From contig JAQGHU010000090.1 of NCBI GenBank assembly GCA_028291515.1, positions 97,101-161,100 on the forward strand: a stretch of DNA of 64,000 bases, read 5' to 3'. The notes beneath the pieces were generated by a model. That model made no database searches. It was given only the letters and a program-made list of their open reading frames with translations, and was not told where the DNA came from. The translations under genes were made by a program, and so were the position numbers. The DNA is from Schlesneria sp. Its GTDB lineage: Bacteria > Planctomycetota > Planctomycetia > Planctomycetales > Planctomycetaceae. Below are positions 39,817 through 48,006 of the stretch, in pieces (position 1 is the first letter of the stretch; each line of letters begins with the position of its first letter).

Positions 39817-40848
39817 TCACTCTTCGTAAATCCGGATCTGGATGGTGCCATCTTTGGTGATGCAACCTCGATAGAGACCCTCCGAATTGTAGGCGGTGAC
39901 GAATTTGCCGGCTCGATCGAGGACGATAGCCGCCCCTTCGCCGCCAGCATTCTTCAGTTGCTTGTTGATGACATCATCCGAAGCAGCGGCACCAGACAGG
40001 CCTTTGTATTTCATCTGCGACACGATTTCGTGAGAGACCGCGTAACGGATGAAGAATTCGCCGTGACCGGTGCATGAAATCGCCGCGGCATCGTTGTCGG
40101 CGTAAGTACCCGCTCCAATGATCGGCGAATCACCCACGCGACCCGCCATCTTGTTGGTCATGCCGCCAGTAGAGGTTCCCGCCGCCAGGTTTCCCATCCC
40201 GTCCAGGCTGACGGCACCGACGGTGCCGTATTCGGACTTCTTCTTGGGCAGCTCAGGCTGCAATGATTCGGCATCACTCCGCATCTTCTTGGCTTCTTCC
40301 TCACGCTTCCAGATCTCTTCGATCGCTTTGCGTCGATGTTCTGTCCCGAAGTACGAGGGATCGACGATTTCCAGACCCTGTTGCTTCGCGAAGCTATCGG
40401 CGCCTCTGCCGATCAGCAGCACATGCTTGGACTTCTCCATGACGGCGCGAGCCCCGCTGATCGGGTTCTTGACCGTCATCACCCCGGCCATTGCACCGGC
40501 CTTCTTGGTTTTCCCCTCCATGATGCTGGCATCGAGTTCATTCGTCCCCGCATTCGTGAAGACCGCTCCTTTGCCGGCGTTGAAAACAGGCAAGTCTTCC
40601 ATCACACGGATCGCCGCTTCGACAGCATCCAGGCTGGAGCCGCCTGCTTTGAGCTTGGCGTGACCCGCTTCGAGTGCACTCTTCAGACCCGCCCGGACTT
40701 CTTTGTCCAACTCAGGCGTCATTTCTTTCTTATCGACTCCGATGCCGCCGTGAATACCCAGCACAACATCAGCGACGACCTGGTCTGCAGCTTGAATCAT
40801 GTTCGTCATCGTGAACAGCACCATCCCTGAAATAAGTATGCGTAACAT
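39817..40848 (-). CDS. Plant-type asparaginase / isoaspartyl peptidase (Ntn hydrolase), exported
   Basis: A 343-residue N-terminal-nucleophile hydrolase that splits asparagine or isoaspartyl dipeptides. A hydrophobic signal-like start (residues 1-20, MIQAAD) precedes VVLGIHGGIGVDKKEM. Family blocks: GGSSLDAVEAAIRVMEDLPVFNAGKGAVF, MEGKTKKAGAMAGV, and the autocleavage site YGTVGAVSLD with the catalytic Thr near residue 208, then AAGTSTGGMTNKMAGRVGDSPIIGAGTYAD. Activity should require cleavage before this Thr. The ATG is preceded by GGAAGG. It is followed on the same strand by DUF3050. Confidence 0.93.
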   Translation of the reverse strand: MLRILISGMVLFTMTNMIQAADQVVADVVLGIHGGIGVDKKEMTPELDKEVRAGLKSALEAGHAKLKAGGSSLDAVEAAIRVMEDLPVFNAGKGAVFTNAGTNELDASIMEGKTKKAGAMAGVMTVKNPISGARAVMEKSKHVLLIGRGADSFAKQQGLEIVDPSYFGTEHRRKAIEEIWKREEEAKKMRSDAESLQPELPKKKSEYGTVGAVSLDGMGNLAAGTSTGGMTNKMAGRVGDSPIIGAGTYADNDAAAISCTGHGEFFIRYAVSHEIVSQMKYKGLSGAAASDDVINKQLKNAGGEGAAIVLDRAGKFVTAYNSEGLYRGCITKDGTIQIRIYEE

Positions 40849-40873
40849 TTCTGCCTTCCCGGCCTGAGGTCGA

Positions 40874-42370
40874 TTACAACGAAACCGCCACGCTCATGAT
40901 CGCTTCTTCTGTCCAGTCCTTTGTCGGACGGACTTCCTTCAACTGACCACGCGACATCACACCGATGCGGTCACAAACCGCCAAAAGCTCCGTGAGATAC
41001 GAACTGACAAACACGACGGCCTTGCCTTGGGCGGCCAGTTCTCCCATCAGCCGATAGATCTCCGATTTGGTGCCGACGTCGATCCCACGCGTTGGTTCAT
41101 CAAGCAACAGTACATCGGCTTGCTGATGCAACACGCGGGCGATCGCCACTTTTTGTTGATTGCCTCCAGAGAGTTCGCCGATTGGTTGTTCGGGTGACCC
41201 TGCTTTCACCTGCAGCCGCTTCATCCAATGGACGACGGCTTCACGCCGACGGCGCAGATTGAGCCACCCGAGTCGTGAATAAGGCTGCAGATAGCTGTAG
41301 GTTAAGTTGTCGGCGATCGTTCGTGCCTGCGCCAACCCTTCGGTCTTGCGGTCTTCCGAAACCAGCCCGAGTCCCGCGCGAATACGACTGCGGGTTGTCG
41401 CAGCAGGACTCAGTTCAGCAACCTTGATGTGTCCGCCCTTGACTGGATCGAGCGCAAACAGACATCGCAGCAATTCTGTTCGCCCCGCGCCGATCAGGCC
41501 TGACAAGCCAAGGATCTCACCCCGCCTGATTTCCAATGAGACATTCCGCGGCGATTTGACTCCGCTAATGTTGTCGATCGTCAGCAGAACTTCACCCGGG
41601 GTATGCGGTACGGTGGGAAACAATTCCGAGACACCGCGGCCGACCATCAGCGAAACGATTTGCGAATCGGTGGTGCCAGTCAGTTCACCCGCGCCCACCG
41701 AGCGGCCGTCGCGTAAGACGGCATAGCAGTCGCAGACGCGGCGGATCTCTTCCAGGAAGTGACTGATGTACACGACTCCCAAGCCCGCATCGCGCAGCTT
41801 GCCGATCACGGAGAACAAGTGTTCCACATCTTGCTTCGTCAACGAACTCGTCGGCTCATCAAAGACGATCACCTTGGAGTCACTTACCAAGGCTCTAGCG
41901 ATCTCAACCAATTGCTGGACCGCAATCGAAAGCTCGCCGACAGGAACCTCGGGTCGCAGATCGGGATGGCCGAGCAATCGAAGTGCTCGCTGAACCTTCT
42001 CGCGTTGCGCCCGCCGATCGAGAACTGCGAAGCCAGCCCGCCCCACCGAACGGCATTCCTGACCGAGCATGATGTTGTCTTCGACCGACAAATGGGGTGC
42101 CAGGCTCAGTTCCTGGTAGATCATGCTGACGCCAGCCAGGCGAGCGTCGTTCGGACCGCGTGGCGAGTAAGGTTGTCCCGACAGCAGCATCGCTCCGGAA
42201 TCGGGTGCGTGCGCGCCGCTCAGCACCTTCATCAGCGTGCTCTTACCGGCACCGTTCTCGCCGATTAGCGCTAACACTCGGCCTGCAGGAACACCAAGGT
42301 CAACATTGCTCAGCGCCTGTGTCGCGCCGAAGCGTTTGGAGATCCCTGTCATCGAAAGCAGATCAGGCAT
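40874..42370 (-). CDS. Sugar ABC transporter ATP-binding protein (two ABC domains)
   Basis: A 498-residue RbsA/MglA-type ATPase with two tandem nucleotide-binding domains. The first has Walker A ALIGENGAGKST (near residue 40), signature VGELSIAVQQLVEIARALV and Walker B KVIVFDEPTSSL. The second has the degenerate P-loop GLSGLIGAGRTELLRCLFALDP, signature IGELSGGNQQKVAIARVLHQ and Walker B VLLLDEPTRGIDVG. Such ATPases energise ribose/galactose-type importers. No permease or binding-protein gene is in the window, so partners are elsewhere or upstream genes were lost. The start is uncertain: GTG 42409 is in frame, and neither start has a strong ribosome site. It is divergent from the SMP-30 gene. 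Confidence 0.93.
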   Translation of the reverse strand: MPDLLSMTGISKRFGATQALSNVDLGVPAGRVLALIGENGAGKSTLMKVLSGAHAPDSGAMLLSGQPYSPRGPNDARLAGVSMIYQELSLAPHLSVEDNIMLGQECRSVGRAGFAVLDRRAQREKVQRALRLLGHPDLRPEVPVGELSIAVQQLVEIARALVSDSKVIVFDEPTSSLTKQDVEHLFSVIGKLRDAGLGVVYISHFLEEIRRVCDCYAVLRDGRSVGAGELTGTTDSQIVSLMVGRGVSELFPTVPHTPGEVLLTIDNISGVKSPRNVSLEIRRGEILGLSGLIGAGRTELLRCLFALDPVKGGHIKVAELSPAATTRSRIRAGLGLVSEDRKTEGLAQARTIADNLTYSYLQPYSRLGWLNLRRRREAVVHWMKRLQVKAGSPEQPIGELSGGNQQKVAIARVLHQQADVLLLDEPTRGIDVGTKSEIYRLMGELAAQGKAVVFVSSYLTELLAVCDRIGVMSRGQLKEVRPTKDWTEEAIMSVAVSL

Positions 42371-42477
42371 AGTGCATTCAGCATAGACCACGGGAAGTTC
42401 GCTGACCACAAACGACGGCCCACGAATCTCCCCAAGGATAGCAACATGCCAGCGGATTTGCCCACGTTTCCACCCGG

Positions 42478-42491
42478 ATCACAAGTGTGAT
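42478..42491. promoter_or_regulatory. 14-bp palindrome in divergent intergenic region (candidate operator)
   Basis: ATCACA-AG-TGTGAT is a perfect 6+2+6 palindrome between the divergent starts of the sugar ABC ATPase and the SMP-30 lactonase. Position and symmetry suit a dimeric regulator, but none is identified. Confidence 0.4.
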
Positions 42492-42562
42492 ACCTTGCCC
42501 ACCTCCGTGATTCTCATGGTGCATTTCCGTCTGTCGAACATCTTGCGTTCTGAGGAGCAACA

Positions 42563-43702
42563 ATGACCGAGCCACTTGCCAGCCAGCCGTCTGATCCCTC
42601 CAGTGACTTCGCAGTACCTCGACGATCGTTTCTCGCAGCGACTGCCGCCGCAGTCGGTTGGGCATCCAACGCATTAGCGCGCGACTATGGCCCGCACGTT
42701 CAACCAGTGCGTTATCCAGATCCTGATATTGTCGTGCTCGATCCACGATTCAAGAAATATGCCCTCGGTAACACACCGATCCAGCGAATCTATCACAGCG
42801 ATCAAATGCTGTGGGCGGAAGGCCCTGCCTGGAATGGCGTCGGCAAGTATCTGCTGTGGTCAGATATCCCCAACAACATCCAGTTGCGGTGGCTGGAAGA
42901 AGATGGCCACCACAGCGTGCTGCGTAATCCTGCCGGCCACAGCAATGGCAACACGTTCGACTATCACGGACGACAGATCTCGTGTGAACATGGCAATCGT
43001 CGGGTCGTCCGCTACGAGCACGATGGTTCAACAACAGTGATCTGCGATCAATACGGCGGCAAATCATTGAATGCCCCGAATGATGCCGTGGTGCATCCCA
43101 ACGGAGACATCTGGTTCACAGACCCCGGCTATGGGGGACTGATGAACTACGAAGGGAACAAGGCCACGAATGATTCCAAGCAACCTCATCAAAAGGAAGC
43201 GGTCTATCGCGTGGATGGGAAGACCTTGAAGGTCGAGAAGGTGACCGACGAGATCTTCAAACCGAATGGCCTGTGCTTCTCGCCCGACTACAAGAAACTG
43301 TACATCGCGGACACCGGTGCATCCCACTACGACGACGCACCAAAGAACATCAAAGTGTGGGATGTCGCCGAAGAGAAGAAGCTCTCGAACGGTCGCGAGT
43401 TCACTTCGATGAAAATGGAAGTGAAAGACGAGAAGGGTAATCGAGAGAAGGTCGGCCTCGCAGATGGCATTCGTTGCGATGTGGATGGCAACATCTGGTC
43501 AAGCGCGGGATGGGTCGGTGAGGGCTATGACGGCGTGCATGTGTTTGAACCTAAGGAAGGTGTGCGCATCGGTCAGATCAAGCTACCAGAGATCTGCAGC
43601 AATGTTTGCTTTGGTGGTAGCAGGCGGAACCGCTTGTTCATGACCGCGAGTACATCGGTGTATGCAGTGTATGTGGAAACGAGGGGCGCTCACATTACGT
43701 GA
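42563..43702 (+). CDS. SMP-30/gluconolactonase family protein, Tat-type signal
   Basis: A 379-residue six-bladed propeller hydrolase of the SMP-30/gluconolactonase/LRE group. A twin-arginine-like signal is at residues 19-43 (PRRSFLAATAAAVGWASNALA). The lactonase core is seen as SDQMLWAEGPAWNGVGKYLLWSDIPNN (metal-binding Glu), NTFDYHGRQISCEHGNRRVVRYEHDG, LNAPNDAVVHPNGDIWFTDPGYG (NDxxxxxxGxxWFTDPxY) and FKPNGLCFSPDYKKLYIADTG, with ADGIRCDVDGNIW. Probably opens sugar-acid lactones in the periplasm. GAGGAG lies 6 nt before the ATG. Divergence from a sugar ABC ATPase is consistent with carbohydrate use. Confidence 0.92.
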   Translation: MTEPLASQPSDPSSDFAVPRRSFLAATAAAVGWASNALARDYGPHVQPVRYPDPDIVVLDPRFKKYALGNTPIQRIYHSDQMLWAEGPAWNGVGKYLLWSDIPNNIQLRWLEEDGHHSVLRNPAGHSNGNTFDYHGRQISCEHGNRRVVRYEHDGSTTVICDQYGGKSLNAPNDAVVHPNGDIWFTDPGYGGLMNYEGNKATNDSKQPHQKEAVYRVDGKTLKVEKVTDEIFKPNGLCFSPDYKKLYIADTGASHYDDAPKNIKVWDVAEEKKLSNGREFTSMKMEVKDEKGNREKVGLADGIRCDVDGNIWSSAGWVGEGYDGVHVFEPKEGVRIGQIKLPEICSNVCFGGSRRNRLFMTASTSVYAVYVETRGAHIT

Positions 43703-43751
43703 GTTCCATTCAACCACGCTCCTCGTGACATCCGCCTTCTTGGTTGATGGA

Positions 43752-43799
43752 GAAGAGATTGCAAATTGCGAAATGAAAAGTGCAAATTGCAAATTGAAG
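43752..43799. repeat. GCAAATTG-type dispersed repeat, copy 2
   Basis: Contains GCAAATTGCGAAATGAAAAG followed by TGCAAATTGCAAATTGAAG. It shares its core with the inverted copy at 27005-27045. Confidence 0.6.
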
Positions 43800-43918
43800 T
43801 AGCAAGGCATCGCATCACCACTTTGGCGTCATTATTTTGCCGCCGAACGGTGCGCGTAACCCCATAGTGGGTAATGGTGTTGCGACAGGCCGATTCAGTA
43901 CAGACGAGCGCACAAAGA

Positions 43919-43958
43919 AAGGAAAGAGGCGGGTGGTAAACCACTCGCCTCTTTCCTT
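43919..43958 (-). terminator. 18-bp hairpin, terminator of histone-like gene
   Basis: AAGGAAAGAGGCGGGTGG (43919-43936) pairs with CCACTCGCCTCTTTCCTT (43941-43958), with one G-T pair, around a TAAA loop. On the minus strand it follows the histone-like stop by 35 bp and leads into a T-rich stretch. Confidence 0.75.
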
Positions 43959-43993
43959 CGTTGTAGCAATCGAGTCAGACCGTCAGGTCAGCC

Positions 43994-44125
43994 TTAGGCT
44001 GGCGTGGAGGCAGTCTTCTTCTTTGCAGCCTTCTTAGTGGCCTTCTTCGCTGGGGCCTTCTTGGCGACGGCCTTCTTAGCGACCTTCTTAACGGCCTTCT
44101 TTGCTGCAGCTTTCTTCTTTGCCAC
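43994..44125 (-). CDS. Histone H1-like Lys/Ala-rich peptide, 43 aa
   Basis: A 43-residue peptide made of Lys/Ala with a few Val, Pro and Thr. It starts AKKKAAAKKAVKKVAKK and ends KKTASTPA, with KKA/AKKAP repeats as in bacterial H1-like (HC1-like) nucleoid proteins and histone H1 tails. The frame runs open to 44176, but GTG at 44125 is chosen because GGAAAGAGGAG lies directly upstream and the upstream part does not look like protein. Expected to bind DNA by charge and compact it. It has a terminator downstream and a long AT-rich region upstream. Confidence 0.75.
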   Translation of the reverse strand: MAKKKAAAKKAVKKVAKKAVAKKAPAKKATKKAAKKKTASTPA

Positions 44126-44758
44126 GTGTAGCTCCTCTTTCCAAGAGATACTTGTGACTGTCATTGCCGTTGGCACACCGGGCTACGCTGATCGGCAGGA
44201 CAAGTCACCATTCGAATCCATTCGACCTGTCAACCTTGACAAGTCGCGTGTCCGGAACGTTTGAGTCCATCGAGTGCATCTTTGATTGCGGCAGCAATTC
44301 GAAGACGTTGACTTGACAGTTCCAAATGTCCATTCACCAAACTGGGCGTCATCCTACGAATTTCATGAAATACTTCAAGCCAATTCTACGTGTTGAAGCT
44401 TGAAAAAATCATGTTTTGTAAAAGTTTGCGCGCGACATCTCATGTGATCACAGTAAACATCGCACATCGTTTTGCATCATCGACCGCGCTGATTGATGCC
44501 AACAATCATGCGATCATCATCATCAAATGCACCATACACGCGATGCGCATCGTGTTCTCGGAGTATGTTCCTGATGATGATGTTGAACATGTTGTCGAGC
44601 ATCTCATGCAGCACTCGACATGATCGTCGCATCAATGATGATCAGTAACAAACGCCTATTTTTTAAGGCATTTTATCGCAGCAGGCATGATGCAGTGGAT
44701 CACGTCGTCGATGTAATTCATTTCGCGAGTGACCTGTGATCACTCATCATTGAGCGCG
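44126..44758. other. 633-bp AT-rich gap upstream of histone-like gene
   Basis: Composition differs from the surroundings (more A/T, many GATC and ATGATG words). It has an exact palindrome TGTGATCACA at 44443-44452 and a second GTGATCAC at 44736-44743, plus an IR TGTCGAG/CTCGACA at 44593-44620. The only sizable frame (44390-44623, 77 codons) has no ribosome site and no recognised motif. Probably the regulatory region of the minus-strand histone-like gene. Confidence 0.45.
44443..44452. promoter_or_regulatory. TGTGATCACA palindrome
   Basis: A 10-bp perfect palindrome about 320 bp upstream of the histone-like gene. Its half-site TGTGA is shared with the palindrome at 42478 and with GTGATCAC at 44736-44743. 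A dimeric regulator site is possible but not shown. Confidence 0.3.
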
Positions 44759-45580
44759 CTAATCAAGCTCGTTCAACACGCGTTGCATGTACTGCAGACT
44801 CTCGCGCGCGATGTACTCGGCGCCTGGTCGATAGTCGAACACTTCGACTGAAATCCATCCGGCATAGCGAGTGTCGCGCAGCGCTTGAAGAATTGGAAGA
44901 TAATCTGTGCGTCCCATGCCTGGTCCCAACAGATTGTCATCATTCACATGGAAGTGACACGTCTGCGGCGCGTACTGCGCGATCAATTGAGTGATCGATG
45001 AGGGCTCACTCAACATCGCTTTCACATCTTGATGCAGCGCGAAGTTTGGATGATCAACAAGCGTCATCAACTCGACAGCTTCAGCGCATGAGTTCACGAA
45101 GTTGGTCTCCTTCGGTGTCAGTGGTTCCATCGCAATCGTCACGCCACGATCCGACAGCGCGGGGACGACGGCGCGAAACACCTCGGCCGCGTTCGCATAC
45201 GCTTGCTCGCGCGTGACTCCCTCTTGAAGGTTGCGCTGCATTGGTGATCCGAAGACCATGATGGTCCCGCCGAGATCAGCGCAGGCGTTCGTCAGTTCGA
45301 TCAGATACTGAGCGGTCGCGCGACGCACTGCGGCGTCATTTGTCGTCAGATGCATGCCCTCGGTTTTCGCCAGCAGCCAGTGCAGACCACAAATAGTCAG
45401 CCCGTAAGATTCCGCGATCGCCTTCAGTTCCCGGCGGCGTTCCGAACTCACTTCCCCGATCCGACTGGCCAGAGTAAACGGCGCTAACTCTATGCCAGTG
45501 TAGCCAGTTGCGGCGATAACCTGACATTGCCGCTCCCATTCCCAGCCTTCGAACAGTTCCTGACAGATCGCGAATTTCAT
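44759..45580 (-). CDS. Sugar phosphate isomerase/epimerase family (xylose isomerase-like TIM barrel)
   Basis: A 273-residue TIM barrel. It starts MKFAICQELFEGWEWERQCQVIAATGYTGIELAPF, followed by YGLTICGLHWLLAKTEGMHL, VFGSPMQRNLQEG, IAMEPLTPKETNFVNSCAEA (metal Glu), NFALHQDVKAMLSEP, CHFHVNDDNLLGPG (His/Asp metal ligands) and GWISVEVFDYRPG (final Glu). The substrate is unknown. The ATG at 45580 is preceded by AGGAG at 7-nt spacing; the longer open frame to 45616 is not favoured. The gene lies between two long gaps. Confidence 0.9.
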   Translation of the reverse strand: MKFAICQELFEGWEWERQCQVIAATGYTGIELAPFTLASRIGEVSSERRRELKAIAESYGLTICGLHWLLAKTEGMHLTTNDAAVRRATAQYLIELTNACADLGGTIMVFGSPMQRNLQEGVTREQAYANAAEVFRAVVPALSDRGVTIAMEPLTPKETNFVNSCAEAVELMTLVDHPNFALHQDVKAMLSEPSSITQLIAQYAPQTCHFHVNDDNLLGPGMGRTDYLPILQALRDTRYAGWISVEVFDYRPGAEYIARESLQYMQRVLNELD

Positions 45581-46544
45581 CAACGTGCTCCTAAGACAAT
45601 CACGGCGACACAACAACTTCGACGCCTGATCGGCGTGATGCCATGGTCGTGCAAATATGGTGAGCGGTTCTTTGGACGCTGTCGAGCAACACCACCGTCA
45701 TCGACCTCACGGCACTTCCCAGCGCTTCTCGAATAGACGAATCAGTAGCCGCTTCGCAAATCGGTGAAGGCAGTGCGAGTGAAGAGCTGCAGATTGGGTT
45801 CACTCGCAATGAGTCTGCTTGACACTAAGAAAATCAACTGGACTAAACGACAGTCGACATCCAGCAAGAACTGCCGAATGCATTCAGCAACTCTCTTTCT
45901 TGAGGCACCGCTCCCTGCGCTGCATTGCTCTGAGCGTGCATCGATTCGGATTCGGGCACCCACTAACGGCGACTGCCATCCAACGAATGGCGCTACCTCC
46001 GTCCGTTGCATCCAGCGACAGATCTGACTGCGTCGAACGATTGACGATCAACTCGAAGCAAACGTCCCTGTCGATTCGCGCGACACTAATACAGTGTCGC
46101 TCGCGATGAGTGAACCTGATGGAAGATCGGTTGAACCTACGGATCGATCAACTCCGGCAAGATCTGCCGGTCAGATCGCCAAGCGAGAAACTTTTCTAGT
46201 CGTAGCGAATGTGTCGCAAAGGCAGGTTACGGCGGATTGCCATGATGTCAGGAATGTTGCGAAGTGCCTCAGCCTGACCTGCCGATGTCGTATCTGGAGC
46301 CTTTTCCCGCAAGGGTTTCGGTTCATCCCTCTTCATTTCGATGAGGCTGGGATTGGGTGTCGCTATTGAGGTGCAGGAGGCAGAGCGAAGGAGCGCGGCG
46401 CTAATTTGCGCATTTTGGCTCAAGCAGGATGGGTTTGCGGGCCGATCCCTATGGATATGGGATCGAATTCCGCGCGCACGCCATTTTTATTCAACCTGAG
46501 TGACTGCTTGAATTCGACGCTCTGACAGGGACAAGGATCGATCA
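45581..46544. other. 964-bp gap without a supported gene
   Basis: Only short frames occur (at most 96 codons), none with recognised motifs. It holds a 10-bp perfect IR (TGCGAGTGAA 45774-45783, complement 45799-45808), a CGACACT/AGTGTCG hairpin at 46081-46099, and a CGATCCC/GGGATCG hairpin at 46443-46465, about 80 bp before the YTV gene. Could hold promoters of two divergent genes or a decayed gene. Confidence 0.45.
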
Positions 46545-47864
46545 ATGAGACACACAGCCTGGATGGTCCTCGCGGCAGGGTTAATGGCCCTCTCCTGGGA
46601 CACACAAGCAGATGCCTTTTACTGTGGTGCCGCCAGCGCGAAGTGCTGCCCAACGGATGCCTGCGCCTCCGGTGGTTCTTACTGTGCCGCCAAGCGATGC
46701 TGCGGCACTCGTTACCAGACGATTCGCGAGACCGTCTGGGAACCGCAAACCTACAATTGCTGTCGCACCGTTTACGAACAGTGCTGCGAGCAGGTTCCCG
46801 TGAGCTGCACTCGCAACGTCTACGAGACCTGCTATCGCGACGAATGCTACACGGTTTGCAAGCCTTGCTATCAGACTTGCTACCGCGATGTCTGCTGCAC
46901 CGTTCGCAAGCCCTGCTTCCAGACGTGCTACCGCGATGTCTGCTGCACCATCCGCAAGCCTTGCTACCAGACCTGCTACCGCGAAGTCTGCTGCACCGTC
47001 CGTAAGCCCTGCTTCCAGACGTGCTATCGAGATGTCAGCTGTACGATCTGCAAGCCAGTTTACGAAACCAAGTGCCGCGAAGTCTGTTGCACCAGCTACC
47101 GCACCGAAACGGAAACTTGCTACAAGGACGTCTGCTACACCGTCTGCAAGCCCGTCACCGAATCAAAGCAAGTTCAAGTTTGCACTGGTGATTGGGTCAC
47201 CGAAACGAAGCAAATTCCTTGTGATCCAAGCTGTGCCGCTCCAAGTGCCTGCACCAGTACCACCGGCAGTGGTGCCTGCCAGACTTTCCGCACGGTCTGC
47301 TGCCGACGCTGGGTGCCACGAGTTGAAACCCGCAATGTCTGCTGCACTCGCATGGTTCAGGAAGTCTGTCATCGCCAGCAGCCCTACACGGTCTGCCGTC
47401 GCGTGCCAGTGACCTGCGTCAAGCAAGTTCCTTACACCTGCGTCCGCTACGAACAACAATGCATCAGCAAGCGAGTTCCTTACACGACCTGCTCATGGAC
47501 CTGCGAAACGGTCACCAAGCGAGTTCCTTACACGACCTGCTCGTGGACCTGTGAGACCATCAGCAAGCGAGTTCCTTACACGACTTGCTCATGGACCTGC
47601 GAACAGATCACCAAGCGAGTCCCTTACACGACCTGCACGATGACTCAAGAAACTCGTACCCGCCAAGTCCCTTACACGACTTGTCGCCAAGTCTGTGAAA
47701 CCAAGATGGTGACGAAGACGACCTGCACTCCACGAGTGATCACCGAAACGAAAGTTCGCTGCGTCCCTCGCACGGTCTGCCGACGAGTCCCAGTTCAGAC
47801 CTGCTGCCCAACCGATCCTTGTGCTCAGCCCGGCTGTGCTGCTCCTTCGGCCTGCACGCAGTGA
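46545..47864 (+). CDS. Cysteine-rich YTV/VTV-type repeat surface protein
   Basis: A 439-residue exported protein with about 68 Cys (around 15%). Signal peptide at 1-25 (DTQADAFY). Residues about 85-205 are ~16-residue repeats of (Q/E)TCYRDVCCT(V/I)(R/C)KPC. Residues about 290-390 are ~16-residue repeats of KRVPYTTCSWTCET. A Lys/Arg-rich Thr region and a C-terminal CCPTDPCAQPGCAAPSACTQ follow, echoed by CDPSCAAPSACT in the middle. This matches the planctomycete YTV group of cysteine-rich proteins proposed to cross-link the cell surface (known from family proteomics; role inferred). AAGGA precedes the ATG. A strong terminator follows. Confidence 0.9.
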   Translation: MRHTAWMVLAAGLMALSWDTQADAFYCGAASAKCCPTDACASGGSYCAAKRCCGTRYQTIRETVWEPQTYNCCRTVYEQCCEQVPVSCTRNVYETCYRDECYTVCKPCYQTCYRDVCCTVRKPCFQTCYRDVCCTIRKPCYQTCYREVCCTVRKPCFQTCYRDVSCTICKPVYETKCREVCCTSYRTETETCYKDVCYTVCKPVTESKQVQVCTGDWVTETKQIPCDPSCAAPSACTSTTGSGACQTFRTVCCRRWVPRVETRNVCCTRMVQEVCHRQQPYTVCRRVPVTCVKQVPYTCVRYEQQCISKRVPYTTCSWTCETVTKRVPYTTCSWTCETISKRVPYTTCSWTCEQITKRVPYTTCTMTQETRTRQVPYTTCRQVCETKMVTKTTCTPRVITETKVRCVPRTVCRRVPVQTCCPTDPCAQPGCAAPSACTQ

Positions 47865-47908
47865 GTTAGCTCCGCAGTCCTCAACAGCCGCATGACGAAG
47901 CCAAAGCG

Positions 47909-47949
47909 AACCGGAGACGATCTGATGATCGTCTCCGGTTTTTTGTTTT
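47909..47949 (+). terminator. Intrinsic terminator
   Basis: AACCGGAGACGATC (47909-47922) and its exact complement (47927-47940) with a TGAT loop, followed by TTTTGTTTTG. Terminates the YTV gene 45 bp after its stop. Confidence 0.92.
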
Positions 47950-48006
47950 GATGGCTGCTGTGCCACTGCTTCGGAGTCTTACGCAGAAGCAGTGTCTTGT
48001 GAGCAG

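Noticed and set aside
44200..44240. tRNA-like TTCGAATCC word
   Set aside because: No matching acceptor stem or cloverleaf around it.
44390..44623. 77-codon frame in the AT-rich gap
   Set aside because: No ribosome site, no recognised motif, and low-complexity ATGATG composition.
46196..46423. 75-codon frame before the YTV gene
   Set aside because: Looks slightly protein-like but has no support from ribosome site, family or context.
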